Source of the DNA: Anthostomella pinea
Lineage: Eukaryota > Ascomycota > Sordariomycetes > Xylariales > Xylariaceae
NCBI GenBank assembly: GCA_963556695.1
Contig: CAUWAG010000006.1
Span: 2,046,001 to 2,110,000, forward strand
DNA: 64,000 bases
Direction: 5' to 3'
Below are positions 24,260 through 35,350 of this stretch, piece by piece. Below the pieces are notes generated by a model that was given only the letters and a program-made list of their open reading frames with translations, made no database searches and was not told where the DNA came from. Both the position numbers and the translations under genes were made by a program. The first letter of the stretch is position 1, and each line of letters begins with the position of its first letter.

Positions 24260-26873
24260 TGTCGATAGGATAGAGGGTCTTATGCTGGGTAAATACTGTT
24301 TGCGTCTTCGACAGTGCCGTGTGTTATGTTGATAGGCAGTGAAAGTAGACCTCTGCGAAGCGCGCGAGCTGGAGATTCCACCCTTCTTATGAGAAGGCCC
24401 GAGGTAGCCATCGGGCTGCTTGATCTGCTCGGGAGTGACACGACCTATGCATGACACATGTGTCCAAGGGGTTTCACTATTCCGCCTGCGTACTTATTGG
24501 TAGCTCCCCAGCCTCTTTCTATCAGGTCAGCCCGCAATCGATATAGTGGCCAATCATGAGGCTAATTGTAAGCCTCAACCAGAGCCCTCGGAATAAGTCA
24601 AGTGTTCGGACGACAACTACGAACCGACGGGTCCATTGGGGAAGTCCGGTTTCGCTCAGACGAGTGTGACCGACCATGACCATCCGCTTGCCCCGAGCCG
24701 TATACACAAGTGACTCGGACACAAAGACTGCCATGCCTTCCCTACGTGGAAATGACTTGCAGGCAAACCGTGGCCTCCAGATGGTACCGTGGTGGTCTAC
24801 GCATGTTGCTCCAATGCCTGGCATTTGTGAAGGAGAGAGCACACTATCACATAGCAAGACTGAAATCCAGGTGCTTTGACGTTAGCTGTGTCCTGCCTAG
24901 GGGTGATTAGACTGACCTGCGAGCCCTAGCACTCCAAAGTGTCAATTGTCCGAGCATGGGAACTCCTCAGTCTTAGCCTCTCAGACTATACCAGCTGCCA
25001 CTCCGTCGTGATTTCAACCACTCGAGTCGTTCTTGAAGAATGGAACCCCCGTGAGAGAACCCTCGTTTCCATGAGGATCGGAATCAAGGGTGGTCATGTC
25101 CACGGAAAGGGCCTCCTCCAATCACCCGAAACGCTTCCAGCAGCGATGCACCACCTACTTTCCACCTGCCAACGGGGTCAGCAACGATAATTTCAAGGGC
25201 TGGGATACTGGCGACATGCGTTTCTTGTCTCTGTCGTTCTCCCCATGGGGATCTACAGCATGTCGGTAGCTCAATTGAACTCCAGGGATGTCTTTCCTTT
25301 GATCATCTGACAGCCGAGACAGGGGCGACAAGTGAGTAGAGCAAGGACAAATTAACATACTAGAAGCCCACCATGACCCGGAAGATAGGACAAGTTCATG
25401 CGATAGCATGGGTGCAGCCCTATCCCAGAAGGTTAGCCTGGATGCTTGGTTCTGGTGGTTGGCATGCTCATGTCAATTCCAGTGTCACCTCTGCAGTCGA
25501 GTATGCTCTCCTCGTCCGAGCCAGTTTTTCACTTATCGATGTGCATGAAGCTCTCGCAGACCGTTAGCGTTGGATAAAAGCAAAGTGCATCCGTTGTCCT
25601 TTATGTTATGAAACGTCTCGTCCTCAACGGAGTACGCGTGCTCTATCGTCGAGCTTCCAGTTCTCGAGGCCATGATCACGACAGGTCTTCACCAGTCGGC
25701 GTAGAATCTGGTCACATCGGCGCAGTTGGCGATGCGCCTGTGGACACCCTGTCTGACTCATCAATGTCATCCGCTGGGTCCAAACCTGCTGGGTAATAGG
25801 TGCCTCCCAAGCCAAGTGGTATTCGGTCCGGTTCTCGTACGCCCTTGTCTACGCAATGACCCTGGTAGCCACGAGGCCTAGGCATCAGCCCCATATTGAT
25901 GCATTGCCGATATTGCAGAGTGCCTCCTTCAAAGACCCGGATCCAAGGTTGCCCGGTAGGAGAACTTCGGGTCAGAGGCTCCCACGGCCCTGCAGGTAGG
26001 CCGTTGCTCATGCACCGCTATGTCGTGTAGCCGGCTAACAACCCGACCCTGCCATGGTTGACGACGCCAACGATGCCCTCACGAGGATTTCTTCCCTCTG
26101 CTGGTTCAACGACGGGGTCCCCCTCGTATGAATGTAAGGAAATATACGCATAGGCATCCAGAGACCTGGGCATTGCAAACAGCCGCGCAGATCAACGTCA
26201 GGTCACATACCGTATCCGCGCGGGAAAAGACTCTGCCCGTTACAACATCTCCACGATGGAGCCCAGAACTCCATCGACCGTGAGAGGAAACCATGCTCGA
26301 GGATGGTATTGGTCTGTCGACTGAGAAGGGTCTATGTGGCGCAAGCGCATGGCCATATCGGCATTCAGTGTTACCAACTACCGCGAAGCTCGATATCTTA
26401 CCCCGCCGATGGCACAGATCAAAGCATCTCCGACCAGTCGCAGTGACAAGTAAATCCAGTCTTCTGTGATGCTGAAGATAAGGGGCGTGGTCAATGACGA
26501 CAAGACTACCTCCGGATATGAAGATCCTGGCAGCCCGACTCGAGGTAGTCATCATATCACGGCGATAAGTTGATAACGGTTTGCGCGACCTTGAGGGCAG
26601 CCAATGGAGCCCGCACGTATCGGCGCATCCCCGGTCGACCGAAACGGCAGACGAATCAGACGGTGAGACGCCTGGTGGCCGCCCGGGGGGTTCCTGGCCG
26701 TATGTCGCATTCTATCTGTAGCTGTAGATTGGCGATCGAGTGTTGTGCAGAGATCCGTCAGCGTGGCTTTACTTATTAGACTCACGGCACCACCGTCAGC
26801 CAAGGTCCCCCTGGCCTGTTGGCATCGCGAGCCTCTTCTTATGTCCTATTGCCCGTCGTAACGGATCGACGCA
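24260..26873. other. Intergenic region with no recognisable gene
   Basis: About 2.6 kb. Only short overlapping frames on both strands. Minus-strand frames at 24522-24857, 25712-26011 and 26106-26555 have unremarkable composition and no domain that I can recognise. The stretch could contain a decayed gene. Confidence 0.5.
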
Positions 26874-28795
26874 ATGGCACTAGCAAAGGTATTCGGTCTG
26901 CTGGTGTTGGCAGCGCTTGGCTGCAATAGAAGCCTCTCGGCGTCGGCCGACCGCGTAGGCTCCCGTGCTGTCGTGGCTGAATTTCCTCCGCTCATCGAGG
27001 CCACTTTGGAGGACCTGGTGACAGCGCTCGAGATGGGGTTGTTCACCAGCGTTGACCTCGTCACCGCATATACGAGCCGGATTATGGAGGTTAACGACAC
27101 CTGTAAGTAGACTGCCGTCTCCATGTTCCCTTGGCGGGCTTGCTTCACTTGCCAGAAACCCGCCAGGCGCCTCCCAAGACCGTGAAATTCTGTTGTCTTT
27201 AAACGCGGTGTTGCTGAATTCCTCTTACAGTGAAAATGGTTGCAGAGCTCAACCCTGACGCCATGGCGATCGCTGCTGAAGCGGACGCTCAGAGGGCTTC
27301 TGGGCACGTCTGCGGCCCTCTCCACGGCATCCCTGTTCTCATCAAGAACAACATCGCAACGAATGACTCCATGTCTAACACGGCCGGGTCGTACGCGCTC
27401 GTCGGGGCCAAGGTCCCGGGGGATAGTACCATGGCAGCTAAACTTCGCAAGGCGGGTGCCATAATCCTGGGCAAGACAAACCGTGAGTCGTAGCCAGAAC
27501 CACTTCCCTCTTGTGTCATAGGCCTTTCCCGGAACAGTGCTCGTGGACTTCCTGCCCATACCTCCAACCTCAATGGATAGGGTGACAACTGGCCTAACCG
27601 TGCTACAGTCTCACAATGGGCCAATTACCGCAGCACGAATACCAGCAACGGCTGGTCGGCGGCAGGTGGTCAAACCCAGGGTGCATACTACCCTGGCCAA
27701 GACCCTTCAGGGTCATCGTCGGGGAGCGGTGTTTCTTCGTCGCTGGGACTCGCATTTGCTGCCCTCGGGTCGGAAACAGATGGTTCCATCGTGTCGCCGT
27801 CCAATGTGAATAACCTAGTGGGCATCAAACCCACCGTGGGCTTGACGTCCAGGTACTTGGTTATCCCCATCTCTGAGCATCAGGACACGGTCGGGCCCAT
27901 GGCCAGGAACGTCAAAGATGCAGCATATCTGCTGTCGGCAATCGCTGGCACCGACGCCAACGACAACTATACCTCTGCCATGCCGTTCGAGGAGGTACCA
28001 GACTACGCCGGGGCCTGTGACTACTTTGCCTTGGGCGGGAAACGGATTGGCGTGCCGAGGAACCTCTTCGACATTACGGGATACGAAGGACAGTACGGGC
28101 CGATCGTGGCGGCTTTCAATGCCTCGCTGGACGTCCTCCGTGCTGCGGGGGCGACGGTCGTAGACAACATATACCTCGAGGGATATGATACGCTGGCAAC
28201 GGCGAATTTCGAAAACGTCGTTCTTCAGGCCGACTTTGTTACGAATCTGGCAGCGTACCTCGCCAAGCTGACGGTGAACCCACATAACATCACCAATCTC
28301 GCCGAGCTACAGGAGTTTACCCAAAGCTTTCCACTGGAAGAGTGGCCCTCGCGAGATACCGAGATCTGGCAAGAGGCTCTGGATCTGGGCTTTGGGAATG
28401 AAAAGCCTGATGTTTGGTCCAACTACACGGCAAATCAGTATTATGGCGGGCTCCTGGGCATCACCGGGGCAATGCACAACCTCTCACTCGACGCATTGGT
28501 GATGCCGACGACCTTTTCTTCGTACCTTCCGGCGATCATCGGATCGCCCATCGTGACGGTGCCTCTCGGGGCCTATCCTGCCAATACTACGGTCATTCCA
28601 AATCAGCGCGGCAACCTCGTTGATACGGGACCAAACGTACCCTTTGGGCTGGCGTTTCTGGGGGAGCACTTTAGCGAGGAGAAACTCATAGGCATGGCCT
28701 ATGCCTTTGAAGAGAGGACCAAGGTGCGCAACAGCATCAAGCCGTATATCCGGCCGCAAACAGAGATGGTAGATTTCATAAAGGCCCGGAAGTGA
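26874..28795 (+). CDS. Secreted amidase (amidase signature family)
   Basis: Three exons, 26874-27102, 27231-27482 and 27609-28795, encode 555 aa; introns are 128 and 126 nt, GT-AG, phase 1. An N-terminal hydrophobic segment (KVFGLLVLAALGCNRSLSASA) looks like a signal peptide. The amidase-signature Ser-Ser-Lys triad is visible: the lysine in HGIPVLIKNNI (Lys115), the Gly/Ser-rich loop DPSGSSSGSGVSSSLG with the cis-serine near 197-198, and the nucleophile in ALGSETDGSIVSP (Ser220). The enzyme hydrolyses amide bonds. The secretion signal and several N-x-S/T sites suggest an extracellular or vacuolar location. The first exon carries the family's N-terminal LEDLVTALEMGLFTSVDLVTAY element. It could act on an amide in the neighbouring pathway, but many fungal genomes have secreted amidases outside clusters. 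All key residues are intact. Confidence 0.93.
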
Positions 28796-29243
28796 CGCAT
28801 GGTGTCCGTGGGATTTCATCTTCTATCTATACACATCGGAGTAGTTAGCTTGAGTCAGACAGGCAGGGTCCGCAATGATCACAGTGATTGAATATAATAC
28901 GAGGCAGTTCGTGGCATAGTCAGCTTCATGGTAGTTGATGGGCACGTTGTGATTGTTCAGTGTTCATATTTCGGTCAGGGGGCAGAGGGGGGTGAATTGT
29001 CATACAGTGTCAATACCGTGCATCTCACCCTCGGCGGTCTGGGTATGCACTGTGTCGATGCTTTCCCGAGTTTTTAAATTTAATGCTGCGGGGAACATCC
29101 CGGTAGGGACTCTGGACTCTGGAGTCTAGAGGCAGAGACCATCCCACCAAATCGTGACTGTGGCTTCGCCGTCACCCAGCAGAACACCTTCTTTGCGCAT
29201 TCCCCGTTGCACCTTCTTGTTGCGTCAACCATTGGAAGTCGTG
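28796..29243. other. Intergenic region
   Basis: About 450 bp between the amidase stop and the Yae1-like start. It should hold the amidase 3' UTR and the next promoter. Nothing else is recognised. Confidence 0.6.
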
Positions 29244-29915
29244 ATGCATCTGCCGCCGCTGGAGTCGCGGGACGACGACTTCTACATCCAAATGAGTGCC
29301 ATGCGCGACACCACCCCGGCCCCGGCCCCGGCCTTCCAGGATCCGCTGCACGATGTCTTCGGCTCAGACCCCGACCCGGATCTGGCTGCCGCAGATATCT
29401 CGATGGATACGAGGAGACTGCAGACTCAGCACACCACCGTAGGCTACCGCGAGGGTATCACAGCCGGCAAGTCCGAGAGCATCCAGGCCGGCTTCGACAG
29501 CGGCTTCAGCCTAGGCGCCAACATCGGGCTCAAGGCCGGACAACTGCTCGGTCTCCTCGAGGGCATCCCCGCCGCCCTGGCCGAGGGCGCCCATTCCACG
29601 CATGCAAATCGACTTCTCGCCGATGCGCGGACCGAGCTCAGTACGGACAAGATCTTTGACGAGGAGTACTGGGCGCCCGATGGCAGTTGGAGATACGCTA
29701 TCACGGGCTCAGACGGGAGTGGCCAGCCCACATCTGAAGACGTCGCCAACGAACACCCTCTGATCTTGAAGTGGAGCCGAGTCGTCGAGCAAGAAATGCG
29801 GACTTGGAGCATAGACCCGTCTCTTCCCATTCTCAAAGGTTACGCGCCTGTGGAGGAAGAAGGCGACGCGATATCAGCTAAGAAGGCGACGCCTCGGGAG
29901 GTCGTCGATTGGTGA
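29244..29915 (+). CDS. Yae1-type deca-GX3 protein
   Basis: Single-exon gene of 223 aa from ATG 29244; the frame is open further upstream, but no upstream ATG is in frame. The diagnostic region is a run of glycines every four residues, YREGITAGKSESIQAGFDSG continuing FSLGANIGLKAGQLLGLLEG, the deca-GX3 motif of the Yae1/Lto1 family. The N-terminus is Pro/Asp-rich and probably disordered (TPAPAPAFQDPLHDVFGSDP). In yeast, Yae1 with Lto1 links the cytosolic iron-sulfur targeting complex to the ABC protein Rli1, needed for ribosome recycling. A conserved housekeeping role is therefore likely, and the gene would mark the edge of any secondary-metabolite cluster. Whether this is Yae1 itself or a paralogue cannot be decided here. 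Confidence 0.85.
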   Translation: MHLPPLESRDDDFYIQMSAMRDTTPAPAPAFQDPLHDVFGSDPDPDLAAADISMDTRRLQTQHTTVGYREGITAGKSESIQAGFDSGFSLGANIGLKAGQLLGLLEGIPAALAEGAHSTHANRLLADARTELSTDKIFDEEYWAPDGSWRYAITGSDGSGQPTSEDVANEHPLILKWSRVVEQEMRTWSIDPSLPILKGYAPVEEEGDAISAKKATPREVVDW

Positions 29916-32900
29916 GAGGAATCGTCAAGTATCGGCCGCCCGTACAGCAGTACGTGAATTTCCGCAGTTCACTAGCACTCACATTGCAATCGACCGAAAG
30001 TGCAGTCTCAGTGCACCGCCGCCGAGGTCAGGTCCGCACTAAGAGGCGCCTCCAGCCGTTCGGATTGGACGCATTCGGAGGGGCCGGAATCATCGGGTAT
30101 CAGTCGCCAACTTGGCTCTTCCACGCCGTGGTGTAAGCCGCAGAAGAAATACGACTCTTTCGATTAACTATCCAGGACCTGGTTGAAGTAACCTACCGAC
30201 GTCTTACAAGTTACCATGCAGCGACGGAACTGCATGAAGCATGTCGAGTACGCCTTGACTCGTTTTGAAGTCGGCAGCTGACCAGCGACCTGGTCCTCGG
30301 ACAAGAGTTTGAGTTATATGCCCGCACCACACTTTCCACACACGCGGCACCGCGTGCGGCATTATGGTATCTGGAAGGCCGTTCATAGCTTAATATATGG
30401 TTCGGCAGTTCCGTGTGTCTGCTCCGTTGCCTGTGCTTGCGAGTAAAAGTGCTGCACCAACACTGGATAGCTAGTCTGTACTCACATTTGCCTACGCAAC
30501 TGGCACCGCCAGACAGCCGCCGTCGCACTCCTGTTGATCAACTGAATACGGTCCGTTTCAGCCGTGGAAGGGTGAAGTCGTTCGAATTTTGAGTACCTAT
30601 GTTTTCGTCGTCTCTTCTTGCGCTTCACATCGATATCGAATCGGAACGTCAAGTCAAGAACAAATACATGGCTAGTAGAGGCAATAGTCGCACATATCAT
30701 TCGTACCTGGTCATGCCTGAAACGCTGGGCAAACCCCATCGCAAGTTGCCTTGACTCCAAGTCCATGGGTTCCGGTTCCCCTATCACTGCAACCGGTTTC
30801 TGGATCCCCGCCGAGTGGGAGCCAATGGATGTTGGTCTTTTGAGTATTGCCGATTTGCGCCCCATTGTCACCACACGGTTGCTACGGCCATGGCAGGCGA
30901 CCGCCCTAACGTCATCCATATACATCACTTGGAGGCCTTGGGAAGTCTCTGGTGCAATCCACTGCGTTCGTCCTGTCTACATTCGTTGGGTCCACGAGTA
31001 GAGTGTCGTGTACGCAGTTGGGGTATGCTTATTCGTTCTGCCGCAAGACATCATTTGACCTGTGTTCGCGAGCTGATGACTTCGGCTCTGACACGCATCT
31101 CTGTGGCGGCAGGAGTGCTATTGGTCGACCTGTCTGAGCTTTCTACATCGGGCAACATCCTACGAGCTGAGCCGAGTGAGTTACTTGGTGCGTAATCACG
31201 GAGACCCTGGCATGAGACCACTCCAGCGAAAGACTCGAGGTTACCTTCTCCGCAGGCCATGAGCCAATCAACCTCGAAGCCGGCGACCGAGTCTCGATGG
31301 TTTCTCGATCAGCTGACCCAGGGCCAGGCTGTCCCGCCGAGGCTCAGTTTGGTGGCTTCAAAGACGACCTCTGCTTTGGCTGGTTCCCGTTGACAGACCA
31401 TGTTGACCGATCCCACGACCGCTGGCTTTCTAATTTGTGTTTCTGTATTGCCTCGGTAATCTCATCCCCGAATTCACAGACCTCGGGTCCCTCGCGGTGC
31501 CATCGGGATATCTGTCTGTAGGTATAGATGGGAGGATCACACGTCAAGAAAGACGTGACGCTGATAGACGGCAGATTTGAAGGCCCTGGCCAAGATCAGC
31601 CAAGATCATAGTGGCGGTCTGTAGGCCTGAGGGGCTTCAAACAACAGCCGCTGGTGAACGCACTGGAGTCTGCAGGAGCAACGATTGTAAGCGCCCCACC
31701 AATCTCTCGCGGACGCCTCTACTCAGGTGGGTATAAGCTTAGGCACTACCGAGAAAGGCCGGCAACGATGGCGGTTCGCACGAGCAGGCGCAGCTGCTGA
31801 TATCATGCTGTGTAACGCGGTCCTTGGTGAGTGGCGTTCAGTGTCAGAACTTTGTCTGACTGTCTGGGTTCTTATGCGAGGAGTATCAAACATATTTCTT
31901 CTTCTCTGCGCGGTGGCCTACTCTGTACCCCATACTTGTTTCGAAAAGCATACTGACCCGATAACTCGATGTACAGTGTGGCTCATTGCGTTGATGTGGG
32001 AGCTCGAGCCCCTTGGCGCGGGGCTGCTGATAGACGAGTGCGCCGACGAGGCAGTGGAGGAATTTCAAGCTCACATTGTCAGCGGCGGCGTCTCAAAGTG
32101 TAGCCACCTGGTACGCCTCCTTCTCGCCGCTGAGGCACTGCAGTACGTATTGCACCCATGCGCACGGTAGCACGACTCCGACTTGCGATGATCCTGGAAG
32201 TTATGAGCGGGGTGTCTAGGGGCTCGGGTTCCTGTTGCGTGAGAGCAGGCGCGGCAGACTATTTTGTAAACCCGGGACCCGTCCACTTGCTGCTGCTGCC
32301 GCTAGGAACAGAGACTGTCTCTTAGACCCCCGGGTGCGCAAGGTAGTTTGACATGTCGAGATCGGCCTACTGGATGTAGAGGTCGGCTACTGACATGTCT
32401 CGATGACTGTGCTATACCAACCCCGACGACCCTCTTGCGCAGGAGGGGGGACTATCGACAGCGGGCACGGCAAACGAAGGGTAGCAAGGCGGTGGATAGG
32501 TATTGTTGGACTTTCTCCCCGACCAGTGAGAACGGTGCAACACCCTCGCGCCATCGCAACCATATGCTGGCTGTCCAACCTCCACGACCTTGGAAGACAG
32601 GTTGCCTGAGCTGGAGCCGCGCCACACTTGCCGATGATTTGGCCGTTACAGCGACAGCGAAGGATCCCCCCTCCGTGTCAGCCGTGGCATCATATTTAGC
32701 ATCAGAATAGACAGACCCGCCGGCTTAGGCAGGCACAGATCCTATTGAAGCGGGTCGAACCATAGAGGGCAGGTCGTCCGGTTGTCAGGCACTTGGGACG
32801 GGTTGGGTCGGGGTCGGCCCGACGAAGGAGAAGAGAAGTAAGCAATACAAGAACGCAGTCAGCCAGGCATTGTCTTGGTCTGCTCGTGGAAAGTAGGCAG

Positions 32901-33896
32901 TGTGGACGGCGTTGGGCGAGGACGGCGACGAGGCGATCCGCTTGCAGAGTACCGTGGGGATGCGCACTATACGAATGGACGTTAAAACTTTTAGAACTGT
33001 CCTTCGACTCATCTATCCGGCAGTCGTAGGTTAAAGCCAGGAAGGCTACTGTGGTTGGATCGATTCGCGCATTCCGCCAGGACGATTGGAGTCAAGACTG
33101 CCGTAGAGCTATCATCTCCTGCCTTATTATGCACATGGCTGAAACACACTGCTCACTTTGACGCTCTGAGCCTCAGCCAGCCGTAACTCTTGGACCGTGG
33201 GATCGTGTCGATCATGGGGCCATGATGGCATGTAGATATTAATAGATCCTCCCTTCCACGCACCCCTGTCGGTTCTACGTCAGCTGGGGATTCGGCGGCG
33301 CTACCTCGACGTCGGTAGTTTGGTGAATAAGGATCGCACCCTGGTCTGCACTTGGGAGCCTCAACGACACTCTTCTACTGCACCGTACCACGGATGTGCT
33401 TACGTTCTCAGCTCCACGGCCCTGGATTCGACATGGTTACGACGAGGCTGAGGCGGAAGATCGGCGTCGCCATTGTCATGTCCTGAGTCCAGTTGCCGTG
33501 TCGCTTGGTGTCAGGATGCGAGATTTGGAAGACGTGTGTGAGGAAGCGGCCCACACACCATACCCATATACTAGCTACGTACGACCTGACCTAGCACAGG
33601 TTCCTTCATCCTTTGAATCCAAAGAGAGGCCAGACTATGGAGATGGACATTGGCGTCGTCGTTGCGGTTGCCGTACTGCTGCCTGTGGGACGTCATCCCA
33701 TGGCACGCAACTCACAACTCACACGCATATGTATATAGGTGCGAGTTCCTCGTCGTGTACATGTACAGATGAAAGGAGCAGTTGACAGGCACCAGCTAAG
33801 CTCACCAGACAGCCAGACAAACCACAGCACATATCCACGGTTTCCAATCTCCTCTTCTCTTCTTCTCTTCTCTGGCCGACATTGACTGTCTGCACC
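29916..33896. other. 4-kb gene-poor stretch
   Basis: It has short frames only. A plus-strand stretch around 31090-31540 (with VLLVDLSELSTSGNILRAEP and, in another frame, GHEPINLEAGDRVSMVSRS) reads somewhat like protein, but it does not assemble into a gene I recognise. A pyrimidine-rich run with repeated CTTCTCTT precedes the lysozyme-like gene at about 33850-33872 and is probably part of its promoter or 5' UTR. Confidence 0.5.
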
Positions 33897-34568
33897 ATGT
33901 ACTACCAACTGGCCGCTATAACGCTACTCGTAGGCGCCCTGGGCGTCGACGGTGCACCGCCGCGCCTTGTGCCGCGTCAAAACTCAAACGCGTCGGGCTG
34001 TCTGTATGGCAGCGACTTCCCAGCCGAGTCGGAGTGGCTCCCATTTGAGACGTTGTTCGACAACTGGACCCCGACCTTCACAGCACAGGGCGACACGGCA
34101 GGCGAGGTGGCCACGATGAAGAAAGCGCTCCAATTATACGCCGGCGAGGGCAATTTCAACCCGACCTTCGCGACGGCTATCATTATACAGGAGACTTTCG
34201 GCAACACGGCGAGGGCGTGCGGCGATGGAGGCGCCAGCTGCGGTGTCATGCAGGTCAAGGGCGGGCCGAGCTCGTGTGTGGGCCAGGCGCACCCGTGTCC
34301 CGACGACACCATCAGCAACATGATCCAATGCGGCACCGTGGGATGCGCCGGTGCCACGGGTACCAACATCAAGGCCTGCCGCCAAAGTAGCTGGGGGGCT
34401 ACGGCACGGTGTTATAACACGGGCAGCGTGCCAGACCCATCGAACCTCTGGTCCGCACCGTGGGGCACCCCGGCCTACGTCAACATAATCGGTAACATCT
34501 TGACGGGGGGCGTCGCCAGCACGACCGCCCGCGACCAGCTCATGGCTGACTGCACGCCTCGCTCCTAG
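33897..34568 (+). CDS. Secreted lysozyme-like (SLT-fold) protein
   Basis: Single-exon 223-aa protein from ATG 33897; a TTG five codons upstream is in frame but unlikely to be used. The signal peptide is MYYQLAAITLLVGALGVDG, followed by a short propeptide ending in PR. The mature part resembles fungal secreted proteins with a goose-lysozyme/SLT-like fold: WLPFETLFDNWTP, a helix ending ATAIIIQETFGNTARAC with the candidate catalytic Glu, then CGVMQVKGGPSSC, CPDDTISNMIQCG, ARCYNTGSV and TPAYVNIIGNILTGG. Eight or more cysteines suggest disulfides. It may cleave bacterial peptidoglycan or chitin-like glycans outside the cell; enzymatic activity has not been inferred from more than the motif order. 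It is preceded by a pyrimidine-rich promoter. Confidence 0.8.
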   Translation: MYYQLAAITLLVGALGVDGAPPRLVPRQNSNASGCLYGSDFPAESEWLPFETLFDNWTPTFTAQGDTAGEVATMKKALQLYAGEGNFNPTFATAIIIQETFGNTARACGDGGASCGVMQVKGGPSSCVGQAHPCPDDTISNMIQCGTVGCAGATGTNIKACRQSSWGATARCYNTGSVPDPSNLWSAPWGTPAYVNIIGNILTGGVASTTARDQLMADCTPRS

Positions 34569-35238
34569 ATGTGAAGCGACAGTTCCGCCGGTGAAAGTGA
34601 AGGGGTGCAAACAAGCAGGGCAGGGTTGATGTTGATGTTGGGATCTGTTTATATATGTTTCTGCCCACGGTGCAAGTGCAGTGCAGGCCACGAGACGATG
34701 GGTCAGTCGGCCGTTGCGGAACTGCTGGCCAGTGAGTCAGTGACTTGGCTTCAACTTGGCTTCAACTTGAGCTTTTCGGGCGGCTCTGTGAGTCCTCGCG
34801 GGAACGGTTCTCCTTGAGCGGGTGTATACGAACGAAGCCTGGTGTTTTTCTTTTCTTTTCATTCAGTGTAATATACATCATGATCCATCCAATGTACATA
34901 CAATACATACAGTCTGGTTCACTGCTGTGCAAAAAGGCAGAAGTATGTGACTCGTATCCTTTAACCTTAGTGGCCTCTGGTATAAGCTAGGGTCGTCGAA
35001 CCAGGTGAGAGGCGATGCGATGCAACTGAACAGACTGGCGAGTGCCCCGAGTACCTATATTGCGCCAGTGATAGGCATTTGAAAGGGGAATACGGCTTGA
35101 TATAACACCGGAGTCGATAAGTGGCAAAATTGTGACAAGGAAGGTGCAACGGCCCAAAAATTAGAGGAAGGCGCGATTGACCCATCTTAGGGGTCGATAC
35201 CAGACGCCTTACCCAATAAATTCAACCAATCATGGATA
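34569..35238. other. Intergenic region
   Basis: About 670 bp between the lysozyme-like gene and the tRNA. A small direct repeat (GACTTGGCTTCAACTTGGCTTCAAC-like, around 34741-34770) is visible. No gene is recognised. Confidence 0.6.
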
Positions 35239-35340
35239 GTCTTGGTGGCTCAGTTGGTTAGAGCGTTGGTCTCATATTTCTATGACTCAATTAAACATTG
35301 GGGCATCCAAAGGTCGAGAGTTCGAGTCTCTCCCAGGACA
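35239..35340 (+). tRNA. Elongator tRNA-Met (CAT) with 28-nt intron
   Basis: The acceptor stem GTCTTGG (35239-35245) pairs with CCAGGAC, with one G-U, and A35340 is the discriminator. The D arm is GCTC-loop-GAGC. The anticodon arm is TTGGT-CTCATA...A-TCCAA with anticodon CAT; the U31-U39 mismatch is usual for fungal elongator tRNA-Met. The T arm is GAGAG-TTCGAGT-CTCTC. An intron of about 28 nt (35277-35304) lies one base after the anticodon, at the canonical 37/38 site. The sequence is similar to yeast elongator rather than initiator tRNA-Met. Confidence 0.9.
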
Positions 35341-35341
35341 C

Positions 35342-35350
35342 TTTTTTTTT
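35342..35350 (+). terminator. Pol III terminator of tRNA-Met
   Basis: A run of nine T residues, two bases after the tRNA 3' end, the usual RNA polymerase III stop. Confidence 0.85.

Noticed and set aside
24260..24457. N-terminal extension of the Dabb frame up to 24457
   Set aside because: The extension is low in similarity, while MAGRINRITMFK at 24259 is the normal start of the family.
25712..26011. Minus-strand 99-codon frame with protein-like phrases (NGLPAGPWEPL, PDRIPLGLGG)
   Set aside because: It looks somewhat like coding sequence, but I found no exons that extend it and no family that fits.
31090..31540. Protein-like phrases in two plus-strand frames
   Set aside because: They could be exons of a small gene, but no splice combination gave a recognisable product.
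35239..35340. CRISPR or other array-like structures near the tRNA
   Set aside because: No regularly spaced repeats; the sequence folds as an intron-containing tRNA.
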